DNA of 64,000 bases. Source: Pseudomonas sp. CROZ-RG-20F-R04-15 (GTDB taxonomy: Bacteria > Pseudomonadota > Gammaproteobacteria > Pseudomonadales > Pseudomonadaceae). Shown here in pieces: positions 19,532 to 29,240 of the stretch. The stretch lies in assembly GCF_022662375.1 (NCBI RefSeq), contig NZ_JAKNQL010000006.1, positions 62,001 through 126,000 of the forward strand, in the 5' to 3' direction. Position 1 is the stretch's first letter, and every line of letters begins with the position of its first letter. The notes beneath the pieces are model-generated. The model was given only the letters and a program-made list of their open reading frames with translations, was not told where the DNA came from and did no database searches. The position numbers were made by a program, and so were the translations under genes.

Positions 19532-20458
19532 ATGAATACTTCAACTGCCAAAGCCCACATCGACCTGTCGCCACCTGCGCGCAAGGTTCGCGTACGCAAT
19601 CCCGGCTGGTTTCTGGTCAGCCCTTCGGTGGCCCTGTTGCTGCTGTGGATGATCGTGCCGCTGGGCATGACCATTTACTTCTCGATGATCCGCTACAACC
19701 TGCTCTACCCCGGTGAAAACGAGTTCGTCGGGCTGGAAAACTTCACTTACTTTCTGACCGACTCAGGCTTCATGCCCGGCGCCACCAATACGCTGTTGCT
19801 GGTCGGTAGCGTGTTGCTGATCAGCGTGGTCCTCGGCGTGTTGATCAGTGCCTTGCTGGAGGCCAGTGAATTTCTCGGGCGCGGCATCGTGCGGGTCATG
19901 CTGATTTCGCCGTTCTTCATCATGCCCACGGTTGGCGCACTGATCTGGAAAAACCTGATCTTCCATCCGGTCTCGGGGATCCTCGCCTACATCTGGAAAC
20001 TGTTCGGCGCGCAACCGGTGGACTGGCTCGCGCACTACCCGTTGCTGTCGATCATCATCATTGTTTCGTGGCAGTGGCTGCCGTTCGCGATCCTGATCCT
20101 GATGACGGCCATGCAGTCGCTGGACCAGGAACAGAAAGAAGCCGCGCGCCTCGACGGTGCGGGTCCGATCGCGATCTTCTGGCACCTGACCCTGCCGCAT
20201 CTGGCACGGCCGATTGCCGTGGTGGTGATGATCGAGACGATCTTCCTGCTGTCGGTGTTCGCCGAGATTTTCACCACCACCAACGGTGGCCCCGGTTACG
20301 CCTCGACCAACCTCGCCTACCTGATCTACAACCAGGCGCTGGTGCAGTTCGACGTCGGTATGGCTTCGGCAGGCGGCTTGATTGCCGTGGTCATCGCCAA
20401 CATCGCCGCGATCATTCTGGTGCGGATGATCGGCAAAAACCTGACTGACAAAGCCTGA
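19532..20458 (+). CDS. mtlF: polyol ABC transporter permease subunit 1
   Basis: About 308 residues from ATG 19532; the frame opens upstream inside the REP pair, so the longer version is rejected. There are six predicted membrane helices, the first near residues 25-50 (LVSPSVALLLLWMIVPLGM). The EAA loop that docks the ATPase is QKEAARLDGAGPIAIFWHLTLP. It forms a heterodimer with MtlG, whose gene starts 8 nt downstream. Confidence 0.93.
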   Translation: MNTSTAKAHIDLSPPARKVRVRNPGWFLVSPSVALLLLWMIVPLGMTIYFSMIRYNLLYPGENEFVGLENFTYFLTDSGFMPGATNTLLLVGSVLLISVVLGVLISALLEASEFLGRGIVRVMLISPFFIMPTVGALIWKNLIFHPVSGILAYIWKLFGAQPVDWLAHYPLLSIIIIVSWQWLPFAILILMTAMQSLDQEQKEAARLDGAGPIAIFWHLTLPHLARPIAVVVMIETIFLLSVFAEIFTTTNGGPGYASTNLAYLIYNQALVQFDVGMASAGGLIAVVIANIAAIILVRMIGKNLTDKA

Positions 20459-20466
20459 GGCCTGCC

Positions 20467-21297
20467 ATGACTCTCCAACAATCCCGCCGGCTACAAAGCC
20501 TGCTGCTCGGCACCCTGGCCTGGGCCATCGCGATCGTGATTTTCTTCCCGATCTTCTGGATGGTGATGACCAGTTTCAAAACCGAAATCGACGCGTTCGC
20601 CACGCCGCCGCAGTTCATCTTCACGCCGACGTTGGAGAACTACCTGCACATCAACGAGCGCAGCGACTACTTCAGCTTCGCCTGGAACTCGGTGGTGATT
20701 TCCTTCAGCGCCACGGCCCTGTGCCTGTTGATCGCGGTGCCGGCGGCCTACTCGATGGCGTTCTACGAAACCCAGCGCACCAAAGGCACGCTGCTGTGGA
20801 TGCTCTCGACCAAAATGCTGCCGCCGGTGGGCGTGCTGATGCCGATCTACCTGCTGGCGAAAAGTTTCGGCCTGCTCGACACGCGCATCGCACTGATCGT
20901 GATCTACACGCTGATCAATCTGCCGATCGTGGTCTGGATGGTTTACACCTACTTCAAGGACATTCCCAAAGACATCCTCGAAGCCGCCCGCCTCGACGGC
21001 GCCACGCTGTGGCAGGAAATGGTCCGCGTGCTGCTGCCGATCGCCAAGGGCGGGCTCGCCTCGACCGTGTTGCTGTCACTGATTCTGTGCTGGAACGAGG
21101 CGTTCTGGTCGCTGAACCTGACCTCGTCGAAGGCCGCGCCGTTGACTGCTTTGATCGCTTCTTACTCGAGTCCTGAAGGTTTGTTCTGGGCCAAGTTGTC
21201 GGCGGTGTCGACCCTGGCCTGTGCGCCGATTCTGATCTTTGGCTGGATCAGCCAGAAACAACTGGTACGCGGCCTCTCCTTCGGTGCCGTGAAATGA
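20467..21297 (+). CDS. mtlG: polyol ABC transporter permease subunit 2
   Basis: A 276-residue inner-membrane permease of the MalG type, with about six helices, the first at about 15-37. The EAA motif is DILEAARLDGATLWQEMVRVLLP. It partners MtlF and contacts MtlK. The start is 8 nt after mtlF, so they are co-translated. Confidence 0.93.
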   Translation: MTLQQSRRLQSLLLGTLAWAIAIVIFFPIFWMVMTSFKTEIDAFATPPQFIFTPTLENYLHINERSDYFSFAWNSVVISFSATALCLLIAVPAAYSMAFYETQRTKGTLLWMLSTKMLPPVGVLMPIYLLAKSFGLLDTRIALIVIYTLINLPIVVWMVYTYFKDIPKDILEAARLDGATLWQEMVRVLLPIAKGGLASTVLLSLILCWNEAFWSLNLTSSKAAPLTALIASYSSPEGLFWAKLSAVSTLACAPILIFGWISQKQLVRGLSFGAVK

Positions 21298-21323
21298 AGG
21301 TTCCAAACCCAACACATTTCCCC

Positions 21324-21414
21324 TGTGGGAGCGAGCCTGCTCGCGAAGGGGCCGTGTCAGTCACCATCATTGGTAAATGACACACCGAATTCGCGAGCAG
21401 GCTCGCTCCCACAG
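21324..21414. repeat. REP pair between mtlG and mtlK
   Basis: Second copy of the ~90-bp BIME found at 17737-17826. Arms and spacer (GTGTCAGTCACCATCATTGG and beyond) agree almost base for base, differing by CT/AA next to the right arm. Confidence 0.9.
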
Positions 21415-21463
21415 AAAAGCCGATCCGGTTCATCTGAATAATAAATTGCGGAGGCCCATCATC

Positions 21464-22567
<1,104 letters not shown>

Positions 22568-22582
22568 TTTCGAGAATTCCCG

Positions 22583-24055
22583 ATGAAACTCAACCAACAG
22601 AACCTCCATCGTCTGGCCGCCGAAGTGCAACTGCCTGCCTACAGCCTCAGCGACACGCGCCAGGGCATCGCTCACATTGGCGTCGGCGGCTTTCATCGCG
22701 CGCATCAGGCGTATTACACCGATGCCTTGATGAACACTGGTGAAGCACTGGACTGGGCGATTTGCGGCGTCGGCCTGCGCGCCGAAGACCGCCGCGCCCG
22801 CGATGATCTTAAGGAACAGGATTACCTGTTCACGCTGTTCGAACTCGGCGACAGCGACGACACCGAAGTCCGCGTGATTGGCGCGATTCGCGACATGCTA
22901 CTGGCCGAGGACGGCGCTCAGGCGTTGATCGATAAACTCGCCGACCCGCAGATCCGCATCGTCTCGCTGACCATCACCGAGGGCGGTTATTGCATCGATG
23001 ACAGCAACGGCGAATTCATGGCGCACCTGCCGCAGATTCAGCACGATCTGGCCCACCCGGAAAACCCGAAAACCGTGTTCGGTTTCTTGTGTGCAGCCCT
23101 GGCAAAACGCCGGGCGGCAGGTATCCCGGCGTTTACCGTGATGTCTTGCGATAACCTGCCGCACAACGGCGCGGTGACACGCAAGGCGCTACTGGCATTT
23201 GCTACGCTGCGCAATAGCAACCTGTGCAGCTGGATCGACGCCAACGTCAGTTTCCCCAACGCCATGGTCGACCGCATCACACCGATGACCAGCACCGCGC
23301 ATCGCCTGCAACTGGCCGATAAACACGGCGTCGACGATGCCTGGCCGGTGGTCTGCGAGCCGTTCGTGCAGTGGGTGCTGGAGGACAAATTCGTCAACGG
23401 TCGCCCGGCTTGGGAAAAGGTCGGCGTGCAGTTCACCGACGATGTTTCGCCGTATGAAGAGATGAAAATAAAACTGCTCAACGGCAGCCACCTGGCGCTG
23501 ACCTATCTGGGTTTTTTGAAGGGCTACCGATTTGTGCACGAGACCATGAACGACCCGCTGTTCGTGCGTTATATGCGCGCCTATATGGATCTGGACGTGA
23601 CCCCGCAATTGGCGCCGGTGCCGGGCATTGATCTGACGGATTACAAAAACACGCTGGTGGCGCGGTTTTCCAATCAGGCGATTGCCGATCAATTGGAGCG
23701 GGTGTGTTCGGACGGTTCGTCGAAGTTTCCCAAATTCACCATTCCGACAATCAATCGCTTGATTGCCGATGGGCAGGAGACTAAACGTGCGGCGTTGGTG
23801 GTGGCGGCGTGGGCGTTGTATTTGAAGGGTGTGGATGAGAATGGTGATACCTATTCGATTCCGGATCCTCGGGCGGCTTTTTTTCAGGCGTTGGTGGCGG
23901 ATGATGCTTTAATCACGCAGCGGTTGTTGGCGGTTGAGGAGATTTTCGGCACGGCGATCCCGCGTTCGGCGGAGTTTGTCGCGGCGTTTGAGTGGTGCTG
24001 TAACAGCTTGCGCGAGGACGGTGTGACGCGGACTTTGCAGCGGATTCTGGATTGA
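22583..24055 (+). CDS. mtlD: mannitol 2-dehydrogenase
   Basis: A 490-residue polyol-specific long-chain dehydrogenase. It oxidises D-mannitol to D-fructose and D-arabitol to D-xylulose with NAD (EC 1.1.1.67). The N-terminal Rossmann segment IGVGGFHRAHQAYYTD is near residue 34. The catalytic K-x4-N-x2-H motif is Lys295, Asn300 and His303, matching the numbering established for the P. fluorescens enzyme. It follows mtlK by 15 nt. Confidence 0.96.
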   Translation: MKLNQQNLHRLAAEVQLPAYSLSDTRQGIAHIGVGGFHRAHQAYYTDALMNTGEALDWAICGVGLRAEDRRARDDLKEQDYLFTLFELGDSDDTEVRVIGAIRDMLLAEDGAQALIDKLADPQIRIVSLTITEGGYCIDDSNGEFMAHLPQIQHDLAHPENPKTVFGFLCAALAKRRAAGIPAFTVMSCDNLPHNGAVTRKALLAFATLRNSNLCSWIDANVSFPNAMVDRITPMTSTAHRLQLADKHGVDDAWPVVCEPFVQWVLEDKFVNGRPAWEKVGVQFTDDVSPYEEMKIKLLNGSHLALTYLGFLKGYRFVHETMNDPLFVRYMRAYMDLDVTPQLAPVPGIDLTDYKNTLVARFSNQAIADQLERVCSDGSSKFPKFTIPTINRLIADGQETKRAALVVAAWALYLKGVDENGDTYSIPDPRAAFFQALVADDALITQRLLAVEEIFGTAIPRSAEFVAAFEWCCNSLREDGVTRTLQRILD

Positions 24056-24060
24056 AAAGC

Positions 24061-24280
24061 CCCTCACCCTAGCCCTCCCGAAACGTCGGACCGCCCAGAG
24101 GGAGAGGGAACTGACCGATTGGTTTGTGCACCTTACATCGACCTGAACGTCCGGAGTCGAACTCAGGCATTGAACAGCACCTGATTGAGAGAACCGCAGT
24201 CGAACTCAGGTTTTGAACAGCACCGAGATCGGCTCCCTTTCCCCTTCGCCCCCTTGGGGGAGAGGGCTGGGGTGAGGGGG
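24061..24280. repeat. MITE-like inverted-repeat element between mtlD and mtlY
   Basis: The 263-bp gap holds no gene. It starts CCCTCACCCTAGCCCTC and ends with the near complement GAGGGCTGGGGTGAGGG, so the ends are inverted repeats. Inside, GTCGAACTCAGG-x2-TTGAACAGCACC occurs twice as a direct repeat (24156-24180 and 24199-24224). This resembles dispersed non-coding elements of pseudomonads. No transposase is encoded. Confidence 0.75.
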
Positions 24281-24318
24281 TAGCTCTTGATCTTCACCGC
24301 AACCCAACGGGTTCACAC

Positions 24319-25815
24319 ATGACAACACAACAACTATTCCTGGGCATCGACTGCGGCACCCAAGGTACCAAAGCCATCATCCTTGACGCCATCAGCGGTC
24401 AAGTCCTCGGCCAGGGCGCCGCCGCGCACACAATGATCAGCGGCGCCAACGGCCGCCGCGAACAAGACACCCAGCAATGGCTGGACGCCTTTACCCTCGC
24501 CACCCGCCGCGCGTTACTGGCGGCGAATGTCGACGGCCAGTCGATCCTCGGCATCGGCGTCTCCGGCCAGCAACACGGCCTGGTCCTGCTCGATGATCAA
24601 GGCGAAGTGCTGCGCCCGGCCAAGCTCTGGTGCGACACCGAAACCAGCGCCGAAAATGACCGTCTGCTGACTCATTTGGGCGGCGAAAAAGGCTCGCTGG
24701 AACGCCTCGGCGTAGTCATCGCGCCGGGCTACACGGTGTCGAAACTGCTTTGGACCAAAGAACAGCACCCCGTGGTGTTCTCGCGCATCGCACGCATTCT
24801 GCTGCCCCACGACTACCTGAACTTCTGGCTCACCGGCCGCGCCTGCAGCGAATACGGCGACGCTTCCGGCACCGGCTATTTCAACGTGCGCACGCGCCAA
24901 TGGGACTTGCAACTGCTGCGCGACATCGACGCCAGCGGACGCCTGCAAGCGGCGCTACCTGAGCTGATCGATGCGCATCAAAGCGTCGGCACCCTCCTCC
25001 CGGCCATCGCCGAACACCTCGGCATCAACCCCGACGCGCTGGTATCGAGCGGTGGCGGCGACAACATGATGGGCGCCATCGGCACCGGCAATATTCAGCC
25101 CGGCGCGATAACCATGAGCCTCGGCTCCTCCGGCACGGTGTACGCCTATTCCGAGGTGCCGAAAGTCAGCCCGGACGCCTCGGTCGCGACGTTCTGCTCG
25201 TCCAGCGGCGGCTGGTTGCCGTTGATCTGCACCATGAACCTGACCAACGCCACCGGCGCGATTCGCGAGTTGTTCGACCTCGATCTGCAGCAGTTCAACG
25301 ACCTCGTCGCCCAAGCCCCCATCGGCGCCGACGGCGTGAGCATGCTGCCGTTCCTCAACGGCGAACGGGTGCCCGCCCTGCCCCATGCCACTGGCAGCCT
25401 GCACGGCTTGACGCTGGACAACCTGACTCAGGCCAATCTGTGCCGCGCCGCCGTCGAAGGCACCACCTTCGGTTTGCGCTACGGGCTGGATTTGCTCCGC
25501 CACAATGGTTTACAAAGCCGCAGCATTTGCCTGATCGGCGGCGGCTCGAAAAGCGCGGTGTGGCGGCAGATCGTCGCCGACATCATGAACACCCCGGTGA
25601 TCTGCACCGAACAAAGCGAAGCCGCCGCCCTCGGCGCGGCGATTCAAGCGGCGTGGTGCAAATCCTGGTCGAACGGCCACGAAGACACCCTCGCCGACCT
25701 GTGCCAGCGCTGCGTAAAACTCGATTCCAGCAGTGAAACCCTGCCGATTGCCGCCAACGTCGCGGCGTTTCAGCAGGCCTATGAACGCTATCAACAGCAT
25801 GTCGCAACCCTATAA
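24319..25815 (+). CDS. mtlY: xylulokinase
   Basis: A 498-residue FGGY-family kinase that phosphorylates D-xylulose made from D-arabitol. The N-terminal phosphate-1 motif is LGIDCGTQGTKAIILD (8-23). GVSGQQHGLVLLD and the C-terminal adenosine-binding ICLIGGGSKSAVWRQIVADI are also seen. In P. fluorescens the equivalent gene sits between mtlD and mtlZ. The MITE-like element upstream may supply or attenuate transcription. Confidence 0.93.
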   Translation: MTTQQLFLGIDCGTQGTKAIILDAISGQVLGQGAAAHTMISGANGRREQDTQQWLDAFTLATRRALLAANVDGQSILGIGVSGQQHGLVLLDDQGEVLRPAKLWCDTETSAENDRLLTHLGGEKGSLERLGVVIAPGYTVSKLLWTKEQHPVVFSRIARILLPHDYLNFWLTGRACSEYGDASGTGYFNVRTRQWDLQLLRDIDASGRLQAALPELIDAHQSVGTLLPAIAEHLGINPDALVSSGGGDNMMGAIGTGNIQPGAITMSLGSSGTVYAYSEVPKVSPDASVATFCSSSGGWLPLICTMNLTNATGAIRELFDLDLQQFNDLVAQAPIGADGVSMLPFLNGERVPALPHATGSLHGLTLDNLTQANLCRAAVEGTTFGLRYGLDLLRHNGLQSRSICLIGGGSKSAVWRQIVADIMNTPVICTEQSEAAALGAAIQAAWCKSWSNGHEDTLADLCQRCVKLDSSSETLPIAANVAAFQQAYERYQQHVATL

Positions 25816-25828
25816 AGAGCAAACAATT

Positions 25829-26767
25829 ATGTATTTGGTGTGTGGCGAAGCCCTGTTTGATTTTTTCAGTGAAGACGATGCCAGCGGTCTGGCCTCGAAA
25901 GTCAATTTCAAGGCGATTGCCGGCGGCTCGCCGTTCAACGTCGCTGTCGGTTTGCGCCGTTTGGGCGTGGACTCGGCCTTGTTTGGCGGGCTGTCCACCG
26001 ACTACCTCGGCCGTCGCTTGCAGCAAGTGCTGCAGGACGAAGGCGTGTGCCCGGACTATCTGGTGGACTTCGCCGCACCGACCACGCTGGCCATGGTTGC
26101 CGTCGGTGCCAATGGCTCACCGCACTACAGCTTTCGCGGTGAAGGCTGTGCCGATCGGCAACTGAGTCTGGCGCATCTGCCAGACTTGGGCGCTGAGGTG
26201 CGCGGCTTGCACATTGGCTCGTTCTCGCTGGTGGTACAGCCGATCGGCGACACCTTGCTGACCTTGGTGCAGCGCGAGAGCGGAAAACGCCTGATCACCC
26301 TCGACCCGAACGTGCGCCTCAATCCCGAGCCGAACATCGACCTGTGGCGTGAGCGCATCGCGACGCTGGTGCCATTGGCCGATCTGATCAAAGTCAGTGA
26401 CGAAGACTTGAGCCTGCTCTACCCCGAGCAGGACCCACAACGCGTGATCGAAGGCTGGCTCGAACAGCGCAGCCAGATCGTCTTCCTCACCCGTGGCGGC
26501 GACGGCGCTACTGTGTTCAGCCGCAACCATGGCAGTTGGTCAGTGCCGGCGGCCTCGGTGAAGATTGCCGATACCGTCGGCGCCGGCGACACCTTCCAGG
26601 CCGCGCTGATCACCTGGCTGACCGAGCAAGGACTGGATTCGGTCGAAGGCGTTCAGCAACTCGCCCGCGAGCAGATCGATGTCATGCTCAAGTTCGCCGT
26701 GCAAGCCGCCGCGCTGACCTGCAGCAAGACCGGCCCTGATCTGCCCTATCGTCATCAATTGAGCTGA
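25829..26767 (+). CDS. mtlZ: fructokinase (PfkB/ribokinase family)
   Basis: A 312-residue PfkB kinase that converts fructose, the product of MtlD, to fructose 6-phosphate. ATG 25829 begins MYLVCGEALFDFF; earlier in-frame ATGs lie inside mtlY. GGSPFNVAVGLRRLG is the N-terminal PfkB signature, and DTVGAGDTFQAAL carries the catalytic Asp and anion hole. The 13-nt gap after mtlY implies co-transcription. It is the last gene of the operon. Confidence 0.94.
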   Translation: MYLVCGEALFDFFSEDDASGLASKVNFKAIAGGSPFNVAVGLRRLGVDSALFGGLSTDYLGRRLQQVLQDEGVCPDYLVDFAAPTTLAMVAVGANGSPHYSFRGEGCADRQLSLAHLPDLGAEVRGLHIGSFSLVVQPIGDTLLTLVQRESGKRLITLDPNVRLNPEPNIDLWRERIATLVPLADLIKVSDEDLSLLYPEQDPQRVIEGWLEQRSQIVFLTRGGDGATVFSRNHGSWSVPAASVKIADTVGAGDTFQAALITWLTEQGLDSVEGVQQLAREQIDVMLKFAVQAAALTCSKTGPDLPYRHQLS

Positions 26768-26812
26768 GCGCGTAGACTGTCGGCCTTTTTGCGCACGACG
26801 GGATAACCGCTT

Positions 26813-27433
26813 TTGAATTACGGGCAGACGCTTGGACTACTGACACTGGCAACGCTACTGAGCGGGTGCGGCACCTCGCCGCCCCGCTCGCCGGAAGACA
26901 TCTGCGAAATCTTCCGCGAAAAAAGCGACTGGTACGACGCGGCGCAAGTCACGCAAAAACGCTGGGGCGTGCCGATTCAGGTGCCCTTCGCGATCATGTA
27001 TCAGGAATCCGGCTACCGCTACGACGCCAAGACCCCGCGCAAATACTTGCTCTGGGTGATCCCGTGGGGCCGCGTCTCGACCGCCTCAGGTTATGCGCAA
27101 GCCAAGGATGAAGTCTGGGCCGATTACCAGAAAAGCACCGGCCGCAGCGGAGCCGACCGCGAAGACTTCGACGACGCCATCGACTTTGTCGGCTGGTACA
27201 TGGACAAGACCTATTCGATCAATGGCGTGTACAAGTACGACGCCTACAACCAGTACCTCAACTACCACGAAGGCTGGGGCGGATTCCGCAACAAGACCTA
27301 CGCGAGCAAAGCCTGGCTGATGCCAACGGCGCGTAAAGTGCAGAACCGTTCGGATGTTTATGCGCGGCAATATGCCGGCTGCAAAGAGGATTTGAATCGG
27401 GGGTTCTGGAGCCGATTCTGGCATTGGTTGTAA
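26813..27433 (+). CDS. SLT-like lytic transglycosylase lipoprotein
   Basis: A 206-residue lipoprotein starting at TTG 26813. The signal peptide ends in the lipobox LLSGC (Cys about 19). The body holds VPIQVPFAIMYQESGYRYDAKTP, whose Glu matches the catalytic acid of soluble lytic transglycosylase folds. WYMDKTY and YLNYHEGWGGF follow. It probably cleaves peptidoglycan glycan strands at the outer membrane. It converges on the porin gene across a REP pair. Confidence 0.8.
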   Translation: MNYGQTLGLLTLATLLSGCGTSPPRSPEDICEIFREKSDWYDAAQVTQKRWGVPIQVPFAIMYQESGYRYDAKTPRKYLLWVIPWGRVSTASGYAQAKDEVWADYQKSTGRSGADREDFDDAIDFVGWYMDKTYSINGVYKYDAYNQYLNYHEGWGGFRNKTYASKAWLMPTARKVQNRSDVYARQYAGCKEDLNRGFWSRFWHWL

Positions 27434-27438
27434 GGACG

Positions 27439-27536
27439 CCTTCGCGAGCAGGCTCGCTCCCACAATAGATCTTCAGTGAACACAGATGCTGTGTCCGGCA
27501 TTGATCCCATGTGGGAGCGAGCCTGCTCGCGAAAGC
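27439..27536. repeat. REP pair between convergent genes
   Basis: Two inverted REP units about 45 bp apart, in the gap between the lipoprotein and porin stop codons. This position suits a bidirectional terminator. Confidence 0.9.
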
Positions 27537-27564
27537 AATCGATCAGACGCTACAACTCCACACC

Positions 27565-28866
27565 TTACAACACGGAGAAGCTATAACTCACAATCAACCG
27601 GGTCTCATCCACATCCCGCGCAAACTTCTCATAATTGGTGCGATACGTAGCATTCCTCAAACGCAGACTTACATCCTTGAACGTGCCCGTCTGAATCACA
27701 TACTTCAACTCGCTGTCGCGTTCCCACTCCTTGCCTTCCTGATCACTGCCCAACACCTTGATGTGGTCACCGTTCACATAACGGGTCAGGAAACTCAAAC
27801 CATTAATGCCAATGGCCTTGAAGTCATAGTCATAACGCAACTGCCACGAACGTTCCTGCGCGGCAGCGAAATCGTTGACTTGCACGTAGTTGACCAGATA
27901 CGGATTGCTGCCATCGAGGTACGGCATCGAGTTGTCGCCATTCATGCGCTGCCAACCGGCGCTGAACGTGTGGCCGCTGTGCGCGTAAGAGAGCATGCCG
28001 CTCAACGCACGGTTATCGATGGAACCGGCCTTGGCATCGCCGCTGTCGGCACTTTTCAGCACGCGCAGATCCGCTTTAAGTACACCGCCAGCTAACGGTT
28101 GATTACCCAGCAGCCCGACGAAGTGCTGACGATAGATGTCTTCCAGTTCGGCGTAGTGATACTGCGCGGTCAGGCGATCATTGATCTTGTAGTCGAAGCC
28201 GTACATGTCGAAATGGTCGGCGGTGGTGTTGCAGGCGTAGCGCTTGTTCTTGCAGTGCACGCGGATGTCTTGCGAATCGGTGGAATCCCGCGCGGTGTAC
28301 TTGTCCAGACGCGCGGCCATGAAGGTCAGGTCTTTCAGCTCTTTAGAGGTGAGCATGGCGCCGTTGAACATGGTCGGCAGCAAACGGCCGTCGTTGTATT
28401 TCAGCAACGGCAGATCCGGCAGCAGCGCGCCGTACTTCAGCACCGTGTCCGAAACCTTGACCTTGGCGGTCAGGCCCATTTTCGTGTACTGACCTTTCGA
28501 GCCGCGCGGATCGTTGCCGCTGGAAGGCAACAAGCCGCTGTTGCTGCGATCCGGGCTGGAATCGAGTTGAAAGCCAAGCATGCCCAGCGCATCGATACCA
28601 AAACCCACGGTACCTTCGGTGTAGCCCGATTGCAGGTTGAGAATAAAACCCTGTGCCGACTCTTCACGCTTGGACGCGCCCTGATCGTTCGTGGTGTGCC
28701 CATCACGGAAATCGCGGTTGAAGTACACCGTGCGCGATTCGATTTTCGCCGTGGTGTCTTCAAGAAATCCGCTGGCCTGGACCTGTGCGGTAAAACCTGC
28801 GCACAGCACAAAGGCTCCGAAGCCAAACGACTGGCGCGGGGTGATGAGGGGAAATGGGGGACGCAT
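27565..28866 (-). CDS. OprD-family outer-membrane porin
   Basis: A 433-residue OprD/OccD-like porin. ATG 28866 begins a signal peptide (MRPPFPLITPRQSFGFGAFV, cleavage after VQA near 32). The mature protein starts SGFLEDTTAKIESRTVYFNRDFRDG, the family's opening strand with its conserved YFNRDFR. Many alternating strands follow, with a short C-terminal strand YSFSVL. Such channels import specific amino acids, sugars or carboxylates. Next to the mannitol operon it might serve polyol uptake, but orientation and terminator make it a separate unit. Confidence 0.92.
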   Translation of the reverse strand: MRPPFPLITPRQSFGFGAFVLCAGFTAQVQASGFLEDTTAKIESRTVYFNRDFRDGHTTNDQGASKREESAQGFILNLQSGYTEGTVGFGIDALGMLGFQLDSSPDRSNSGLLPSSGNDPRGSKGQYTKMGLTAKVKVSDTVLKYGALLPDLPLLKYNDGRLLPTMFNGAMLTSKELKDLTFMAARLDKYTARDSTDSQDIRVHCKNKRYACNTTADHFDMYGFDYKINDRLTAQYHYAELEDIYRQHFVGLLGNQPLAGGVLKADLRVLKSADSGDAKAGSIDNRALSGMLSYAHSGHTFSAGWQRMNGDNSMPYLDGSNPYLVNYVQVNDFAAAQERSWQLRYDYDFKAIGINGLSFLTRYVNGDHIKVLGSDQEGKEWERDSELKYVIQTGTFKDVSLRLRNATYRTNYEKFARDVDETRLIVSYSFSVL

Positions 28867-29240
28867 GAAAAACTCCAACAATGCAGCGTTTGCGCAAGCG
28901 CGCAACAAGCCAGAAAAATAGCTCCCGTCCCGGGTCAGATTGAACCAGGAGAAAGTGAACACGCAGGGGTGAGCGGCAATGATGGCAGATGGCTTTGACG
29001 TGCTACAGGCGACTTTAGTCTGAATCTGACTGACGATTCTTCTACTCAGGGTCGTGGGAAAAGTTGCCGGCAGTGAGCGCCGATTCGCACAAACCGCCCG
29101 GTTTCATTGGGCGAAATACCTCATCTAAGGGTTTTCCCTATACCGCAAACCTGCCAGACCTACGGCTTTTGTGCCTTGAACGAGGCGGCTGAATCCTCCA
29201 TCATCCGTCCCCTGCTTATTCAACGGACGGAATTCAAGGC
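28867..29240. other. divergent intergenic region between porin and vgrG
   Basis: These 374 bp contain no plausible gene, REP or hairpin terminator. They must hold the promoters of both genes. I could not find a convincing -35/-10 pair or a sigma-54 GG-N10-GC site. Confidence 0.5.

Noticed and set aside
24061..24280. The mtlD-mtlY spacer as an insertion sequence
   Set aside because: About 220 bp with no transposase; at most a non-autonomous element.
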